NCBI GenBank assembly: GCA_016946835.1
Contig: JACVTC010000038.1
Location: forward strand, 978,501-1,042,500
DNA length: 64,000 nt
DNA from: Neocallimastix lanati (nom. inval.)
Taxonomy: Eukaryota; Neocallimastigomycota; Neocallimastigomycetes; Neocallimastigales; Neocallimastigaceae
Reading direction: 5' to 3'
This document shows, one piece after another, positions 56,837 to 64,000 of this stretch; the stretch's first letter is position 1; every line of letters begins with the position of its first letter. The notes beneath the pieces were generated by a model, which was not told the origin of the DNA, did no database searches, and worked only from the letters and a program-made list of their open reading frames with translations. Both the position numbers and the translations under genes were made by a program.

Positions 56837-57440
56837 TAAGTAAAATTATTGGGTATGAAAAAAAGATATTTTAACTAATTAAATAAATAAAAAAAAAAAA
56901 AAAATTCTATTATATACTAATAATATTATAATATATGATTAAATAAGAATCATATAAAATTAAAATAAATAGAAACAGTTTAAATATATTAAAAATATAA
57001 AAGGAAAATAATAATTGAAATGAAAACTTATATTGAATAAATAACCTAGTATTAAATAATAAATTGTTTTGTTTTTGACTTTACTTATAATTCAAAATTA
57101 TTTAGATAATACTTTTTTATAAATAATAAATTTCATAATAAATTTTTATCAATAAATAAAACATTTTGTATAAAATAAAAATTAATTCTTTATAGATATA
57201 AAGATCTAATACAAAAAAAATTTTTTTTTTTATAAAATTAAAAAAATAAAAAATAAAAAAAAAAATAAAATAAAATAAAAATTAAATTAGTAATAAAATC
57301 ATTTATTTAACTGTTTTTTATCTTATTAATAAATATATATATATATATATATATATTACCTTCTATTATTATTATTTATTATATTTTAATCTTACTTAAA
57401 ATCCAATGTTTTCCCCTTACTGGTATAATTAACTAATATT
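56197..57440. other. Intergenic DNA between convergent cyclin Q and homeodomain-PNUTS genes
   Basis: (ATT)n arrays at about 56320-56385 and 56658-56745 and several A/T homopolymers. No gene is recognised. Confidence 0.65.
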
Positions 57441-59556
57441 TTACCAGCGTCTATTTTGTCTTCTGTTATTTGAATATTAGATATAATAATATTAGAAAAA
57501 AAATAATTAATAAAATATTTTATAACATAAAAATTAATAATTAATATTATTGATGATATTATTATTATTATTATTACTATTATTATTATTACTATTATTA
57601 TTATTATTATTATATATTACTCTTACCTATTATTGTTATTGTTATTGAAATTTTTATTAAATCCAGAATTCATATTTTTATTATTATTATTATTCATTTT
57701 ATTCATAGAATTAATGTTCATATTATTCATCATATTCATATTCATATTATTCATTCCATTCATATTACCCATATTATTCATACTCATATTATTCATATTA
57801 TTCATGTTATTCATATTATTCATGTTATTCATATTATTCATGATATTCATGTTATTCATGTTATTCATGTTATTCATATTCATATTATTCATTCCATTCA
57901 TATTGTTCATGTTCATCATATTCATATTTTGCATATTCATCATATTCATATTCATATTCATAATGTTCATATTATTATTCATACCGTTCATATTCATCAT
58001 ATTCATATTCATATTATTCATCATTGACATCATTGAATTATTTGCCATATTTTGATTATTAAATCTATTTGGTGAATTGCCCCAATTCCTATATAAATTT
58101 TTTGTCAAAAAAAAAAAAAAAAATAATAAAAATAAAAAAATAAAAATTTATAAATAAATAATAATTAACCAATAAATATATTATATTCATTAGGAAAATA
58201 TTAAATAATTATTATAATATATATAAATTAAAAAATTAAAAACTTACATCATATTATTACCATTATTCTTTTAATTTTATATTTAAATATGAATATATAT
58301 ACATTAATATAAATTATATTAATCATATTAAAATTATATAATAATATATTTTAAACAAAATAAAATAAATATAAATACCATATCATTGAAATTGTTATTG
58401 TTCATATTTGTTGCTATAGTTGAAAGGAGCTCAAACATATAATTATCAGTATTCTTTGAGATAGGTTGAGCATTTGGAATTGAAAATAATAATGGATAAG
58501 ATGGGAATAGATTAAAATATTGAGATGCGGCTTTCAGCAAATTTACAATTATTCTAATATTATAATTAATTGGAGGTTTTGCAGCATTGCGATTAGCAAT
58601 TCTTTGAACACACTATATTAATTGATAAAAAAATAAAAATAAAATACATAAATAAATAATATTAAAAATAAATTATAATAAAATTAAATAAATAATACTA
58701 AAAATAAAATAAAACAAAAATTAAAATAAACATATATATATAGTTTTTTTTTTGTTTTTGTTTTTGTTTTTGTTTTTTTGTTTTATTTTATTTTATTTTT
58801 GTTTTATTTTTTTTCTAATGATTATAACATTTTATCTAATATATTAATAAATTAATAATTTACCTCATCATTCCATAATTGTATAACTTGGGTATTAGAT
58901 TTAACAGATGGTTTCAATTCAATATTAATTTTATCAAATGAACCATCTGGTTCATCTGGAGAATCAGGTATAAGAGAATTAGATAAATAATATACCTCAT
59001 TTTTATCACTTTCGTACTCCTTTTGAAATTCTTTTTCTTGACTATTCTTTGCTTTTTCTTCAATAACTGGAATAGCCATAATTTTAGGTGTATAATATTC
59101 TATTGTTTGTTTCATTTCATTTCTCATTCTACTAAAAGCGTTATATCCTTCATTTCTATCCATATCACGTGCATTACCATATCTCCTTTGTTTATGCTCA
59201 TCATCATATCTATCATCAATTTCTTTTTCTGTTTCAAATACAAAGTAATTATTCAACATACCATCTGGTTTGAAAGAAACATGTTTACGTTTTTTAGGTT
59301 TATTTGGATTAGATAAAATTGAAACAAGTTTCTTCGGTTTCTCAAATTCTGTATTATTAATTGTAGTTACAGAACTCGTCAAATGAGAATTATTTTCTTT
59401 ATTAGATGAACTTGAAGAAAGTTTTATTTTTTTACTTAAACTAGAATAAAACTCTAATGTTCGTTTATTTGAAGATTTTTCATTATCATTACTTTTATTT
59501 TATTTATCATCATATATAGAATTACAAATTTATATAATCATAATAAAAATTAGTTA

Positions 59557-59599
<43 letters not shown>

Positions 59600-60400
59600 T
59601 ATCCTTAAAATTATTAATAATAATAAAATATAGTATTAATTATATAAATTACCTTGATTCAGTTTTCTTAATATTTGATGATTCATTTTTATTTTCTTGT
59701 TCTTTTTTAATATTCGACTCAGTTTTAATAGATGTTTCTGATTTTATATTTGTTTCTTCTTTATAAACAGTTAATTTTGAGGATGACCCACTACCAGATG
59801 TTGCTGAATTATCATTATTAGTATTTGAATTATCGCCACTAGCATTATCTGTAGATGATAAAGAACCACTTTCACTATTTGCAATAGGAATTCTTGGAAG
59901 TTTTCTTTTTTGGCCTACAATTTGACCGAACAGATCAAATTTTGTTTTATTATTGGATGATGGTGTACTATTTTCATTTGAATTTGACGATTCTTCATGT
60001 TTCACTCTTTCGGAAGTGCTACTACTACTCTTTTGATTTGAAGTCTTATCATGATTTACTACATCACTTTTCTTTGCAACTTTATTTTATACACATATAT
60101 TAAGGAAGAAAAAAAAAATAATAAATAAATAAATAAATATAATAAAATTTTAAAAATTTTAGTATTAAACTAAATGTAAAAATTACTTTTAGGCATTTTC
60201 TTAATATCTATCTTTTGCATTTCAATTTTTGACTTTAAAGCAGCTTTTTTATCACGATTTTTATCATTAGTTTTATCATTAATTTTATCATGGGCTTTAT
60301 CATGGGCTTTATCATGGGTTTTATCATGGGTTTTATCATGGGTTTTTGCTAAAAATATTATTTAAAATATTATTATATTTAAATAATTTTCTTATTTAAT

Positions 60401-60443
<43 letters not shown>

Positions 60444-61682
60444 TTTTTTGTTTTTTGCTTATGTTTTTGCTTTTATTTTTGTTTAGTTTTATTATAAATT
60501 AAACATAATAATTAACGATATTAATAATACTCACAAATTGAAGTTTTTTGAAGAATAAGTCTTTTCCATGAACTCATCAAATCAGTTGCTAAGGTTTTAA
60601 TTTCTTTTTTTTTTTTTGTTTGTTTTTTTTTTTTTTGTTTTTTTTGTTTTTTTTGTTTGTTGGTTGGTTGGTTGGTTGGTTTGTTGGTACGTTTTTTTTT
60701 TTTTTTTTTTTTTTTTTAATAATATACCAATAGTTAAAACTCATTAATATAAACTTTTTTTTTCCAATGTAAATATATATATATATATATATAAATTAAT
60801 TAGTATTTACCTTTATTACTGGAACTAGTAAAACCTTTCAATATAACACCTAATTTAGTAGTCTTTAAAGTATTCAAAGTTATTGGTAATCTTTTTAATG
60901 TTTTTAACAATACTGGTAATACAATTGTTTCTTCCTTTCTCTCATCAGATAGCCATTTAGCTAAATAAATTACACCTTTCGTTTCATTTACAAACCTAAT
61001 AAATGAATTATTTAAAAAGTAATAATAATAATAAAATAATATTATATTATATTATATATATTATAATATTATAAACATAATATAAAAATATAAATTAAAA
61101 ATAAATATATTATAAATATAAATATTTATATCAAAACTTTATAGTAATAATTTATAATTTAATAAATACTTTGTTATTGCATCATTATCTCTTGTTTTTC
61201 TTAAAATTTCTAATAATTGTATCTTATGTTTTATATTGTTTTCTTTAACAACTTCCATTTTAAGTAATTTTATGAAATCACGAAGATGATTTATATTCAA
61301 AGATCCATTAATTGCTACTTTTGATATCATACTTTCATATGTCTAATAATACATATTTAATATTGATATTGATATAATATTATTATTAAAAAATTTTATT
61401 TAATTAGTTAGTTATTTATTATTATTATTATTATTTTACCTCTTTTGGTTTAACTTCTTTATGTTCTTCATGACTTGTATTTTCACTCTTTGAATCCTTC
61501 AGAGTAGTTTTTTCTTTTTTGATTAAATAAATTAAATAAATAATTGTTAAAATGAATTTAAAAAAAAAAAAATAATATATATATATATATATTATTATTA
61601 TTACTATTAATTATAATGATATTATGATATTAAAATTTAAAATTGTTATATAATAATTTGATTTATTAAAACTTTTTTATTT

Positions 61683-61727
<45 letters not shown>

Positions 61728-62507
61728 TTTACCTTTAGAATCCTTATTAGTATTAGATTGAGATTTATTATTTAAATTACTTTCATCTTTTACTGTTTTA
61801 GTTATATTATTTGCATTATTTTCAACTTTTATTGCTTGTGAAATATTGTTTGAATTATTATCAGCCTCTACTGATTTAAAAACATTATTAGAATTATTTG
61901 ATAAAGCTTGAGCATTAAGACTATTTTGTTGAAGTAATTGTTTAATTTGTTGTTCTTGTTTTTGTAATAATTCTTGTTGTTGTTGAATTTCTTTTTTCAA
62001 CCTTTGTTGTTCTTGTAAATGTTGTTGTTGAACATCTTGATCTGTTTGCTTAGGAATAAATCCAGTGTCTGTTTTGATAGTAGTAGATATATTGTTATAC
62101 TGACTTAAATTAAATTGATTGTCTATTACTGGAATTGATTGATTTGATAAATTTACAGTTTGAGCAGTCTGATCAACTTGAGAAAATTGATTCATCGTTT
62201 GCATAGGACTTTGAATCTGCGAAATTGATTGTAAAGATTGATTAGTTAATGGATTTAATGAAGCTGGGGATTGAAGAATTGTATTTTGTTGGAAATTATT
62301 AGATTGTATTTGTGATTGATTTGATAATAATTGATCTGTTTGCAATGAATTTGACGAAATTTGACTTTGCTGTAACGATGATTTATTTATATGAACTGAT
62401 TGAGGATTTTGTAAATTTATTGGGGATTGATTTAAATTAATATCAATTGGTTGATTTAATAAATTCGATAAACTTTCTGAAATATTATTATTAGAATTAT
62501 TATTTGC

Positions 62508-62541
<34 letters not shown>

Positions 62542-62792
62542 TTAGTAGTATTAGTAGCTGTATTATTACTACCATTACTTGTATTACTAATTTGAGACAA
62601 CATTGTAATAATCTCAGATTGAAATGACTGTGTACTATTAAATAGAGATTGAGGTTCATCTATTGAAGATTGCTTTTGAGGTTGAAGTTGTGGTTGTGAT
62701 TGATTTTGAGTATTGAGTGTATTACTTTGAACATTATTGACTTTTTTATCTTTTTAATTAAAATTAAATATATAAAATTATTATTATTTACA

Positions 62793-62832
<40 letters not shown>

Positions 62833-64000
62833 ATATATATATATATTAATGATAATAATAATTTATCTTTTTATTTCAATAAATACAAACCTTCTTTTTT
62901 AGCTTCTATTTTTCCTTCTTTTTCCTTTTTACGTTGTCTAGCAAACCAACTTGATACTTGGCTTTCATTTAATCCTGTTGCCTTACTTATATTCATTTTT
63001 TCCTCTGCTGATGGAAACTTATTTTCATTAAACTTTGATTCCATATATGCTGTTAATTCATTAGTAAAGGATACACGTGACGCACGTTCTTAAATCAATA
63101 AATAAATAATAAAATAATTTAGAATTCCATTTAATATAAATTTTATTAATAATGATATATATATTAATATATATAAAACAATAATAATAATTACTTTGAG
63201 ATGTATGTATTATTTGAGTAGATGATTGAACAATTGGGACAATAGGTGTTTGTTTAACTGGTACATTATTATTTTGTATTGATAAAGATCCAGTATTTAA
63301 TATTGGATTACTAGTTAAATTTGTGATAGCTAAAGGATTACTAGTTGGATTACTAATACTACTACTGCTATTATCATTAAAATCAATGGAATTATTTAAT
63401 GAATTATTATTAAGACTATTAAGATTAATATTATTTCCATTTCCTGAATTACTTATTGACGAATTAGAGGAACTGGTATTTAATGTATAATTTAAGGGAT
63501 TAGAATTAATATTAGTATTATTATTATTATTACTAATATCCAAATTATTCGAAACTAGTTTTGAACTATTAACATCAGTATTTAATATTACATTTGATGA
63601 ATTTGTTAAAGAAGGCATATATAAATTTACAGAATAACTATCCATTAGATTAGATGATTGGGTATTATTAAATGAAGTATTGTTAGAATTCACTGATATA
63701 TTATTTTGAATATTATTAATCAATGATTGTGTTGATGGAGATACTGAATATAAAGAATTATTTAATTGGTTATTTATTGGTTTATTCATTTGATTATTCA
63801 ATGAATTATTTAATTGATTACTCATAGATGAATAATTATTCCAGATATTATTCGAATTCAATGATGAAACAGGCAATGTATATGGTGTTATAACCGAAAA
63901 ATTATTATTCTGTAATATAGGAGAACTTTGATTTATAGATATTGGTTTTTCCTGTAATGGCGGTGTTTGAATAGCATTAGAAATATAATTTTCATTATTA
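57441..64000 (-). CDS. PPP1R10-like: Homeodomain + TFIIS-N (LW) + PP1-docking protein, LD/PNUTS type (5' end beyond window)
   Basis: Fourteen visible exons: 64000-63195, 63088-62891, 62749-61733, 61513-61440, 61342-61170, 60995-60811, 60588-60535, 60348-60187, 60079-59653, 59491-58864, 58612-58379, 58267-58248, 58088-57627 and about 57462-57441. They give at least 1480 residues. Exon 2 is a 60-residue homeodomain (VSFTNEL, W48-F49, WFARQRKKEKEGK). Exon 3 is Gln/Asn-rich with a coiled coil. Exons 5-7 form a TFIIS N-terminal/LW domain (HLRDFIKLLKMEVVKEN, IQLLEILRKTRDNDAITKFV, LPVLLKTLKRLPITLNTLK, LMSSWKRLI). Exon 8 has TH/AHDK repeats. Exon 10 has a PNUTS-like PP1 motif, RKHVSFKPDGMLNNYFVFET. 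Exon 13 is a Met/Asn tract, and the end reads RRW. Likely role: PP1 targeting to chromatin and 3'-end processing/termination, as in PNUTS, fission-yeast Ppn1 and plant LUMINIDEPENDENS. The last exon is the least certain. Confidence 0.85.
57650..58060 (-). repeat. Met/Asn codon repeat within exon 13
   Basis: ATGAATAATATGAAT-type units encode runs such as MNNMNNMNN for about 130 residues. The antisense Phe/Ile/Leu frame over the same bases is an artefact. Confidence 0.85.
60263..60348 (-). repeat. 12-bp coding tandem repeat (TH/AHDK)
   Basis: The 12-bp unit AAAACCCATGAT / AAAGCCCATGAT is repeated about five times at the start of exon 8. It encodes KTHD/KAHD and then degenerates to KIND, KTND and KNRD. 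Confidence 0.85.
60598..60717. repeat. GT-rich and poly-T tract in an LD/PNUTS-type gene intron
   Basis: T runs broken by GTTT/GTTGGTTGG steps, ending in a 27-bp T tract. It lies in the intron between exons 6 and 7. Confidence 0.75.

Noticed and set aside
57375-57470. Alternative last-exon frame reading DAGKILVNYTSKGKTLDFK
   Set aside because: No acceptor gives the phase needed from exon 13; the frame that joins correctly stops after RRW.
57633-58055. Plus-strand 140-codon frame
   Set aside because: Antisense shadow of the Met/Asn repeat in exon 13.

Overview
This is a nuclear-genome window from an extremely AT-rich, intron-bearing eukaryote. Intergenic DNA is almost pure A/T microsatellite and homopolymer, while coding exons are clearly richer in G/C. 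Introns are GT-AG with GTAA/GTAT donors and TATAG/AATAG/AAAG acceptors. The gene set (Fmp27-type lipid-transfer protein, polyol-phosphatase-like HAD protein, LRR-TM-SH3 protein, PI31, PEX11) and the base composition best fit an anaerobic gut fungus (Neocallimastigomycota) or a close early-diverging fungus. A Dictyostelium-like amoeba is the main alternative. This is inference; no rRNA, tRNA or other taxonomic marker is present.

Ten protein genes were rebuilt exon by exon. Plus strand: SURF4/Erv29 cargo receptor (2613-4115, 3 exons), SLY1 (5654-10758, 14 exons), LRR-TM-SH3 protein (21829-23638, 3 exons), PYP1-like phosphatase (27451-29150, 4 exons), PI31 (35705-37391, 5 exons), myosin regulatory light chain (38790-39513, 2 exons), cyclin Q (54270-56196, 8 exons). 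Minus strand: PEX11 (30190-31861, 2 exons), Fmp27/Hobbit/SABRE (42099-52098, 3 exons), and a homeodomain + TFIIS-N + PP1-docking protein (57441 to beyond 64000, 14 visible exons). Exon phases agree across every junction used. The first two genes both serve ER-Golgi traffic.

Between the genes lie simple repeats (heptamer arrays of TTATTTA type in six places, an AAAATAT array, a 32-bp tandem repeat, TTTA, TTTCA and ATT arrays). Four islands of higher-complexity sequence (11.8-14.3, 25.2-26.2, 32.8-34.6 and 40.1-41.0 kb) contain broken reading frames that look like dead mobile elements or pseudogenes. Two islands (25-26 and 40-41 kb) share a short downstream element, which also occurs in inverted orientation at 41.1 kb.

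The most notable gene is the one at the right end. In one protein it joins a plant LUMINIDEPENDENS-like atypical homeodomain, the TFIIS N-terminal (LW) fold and the PNUTS-type RVxF protein-phosphatase-1 docking segment. This suggests that LD and PNUTS are one ancient family.
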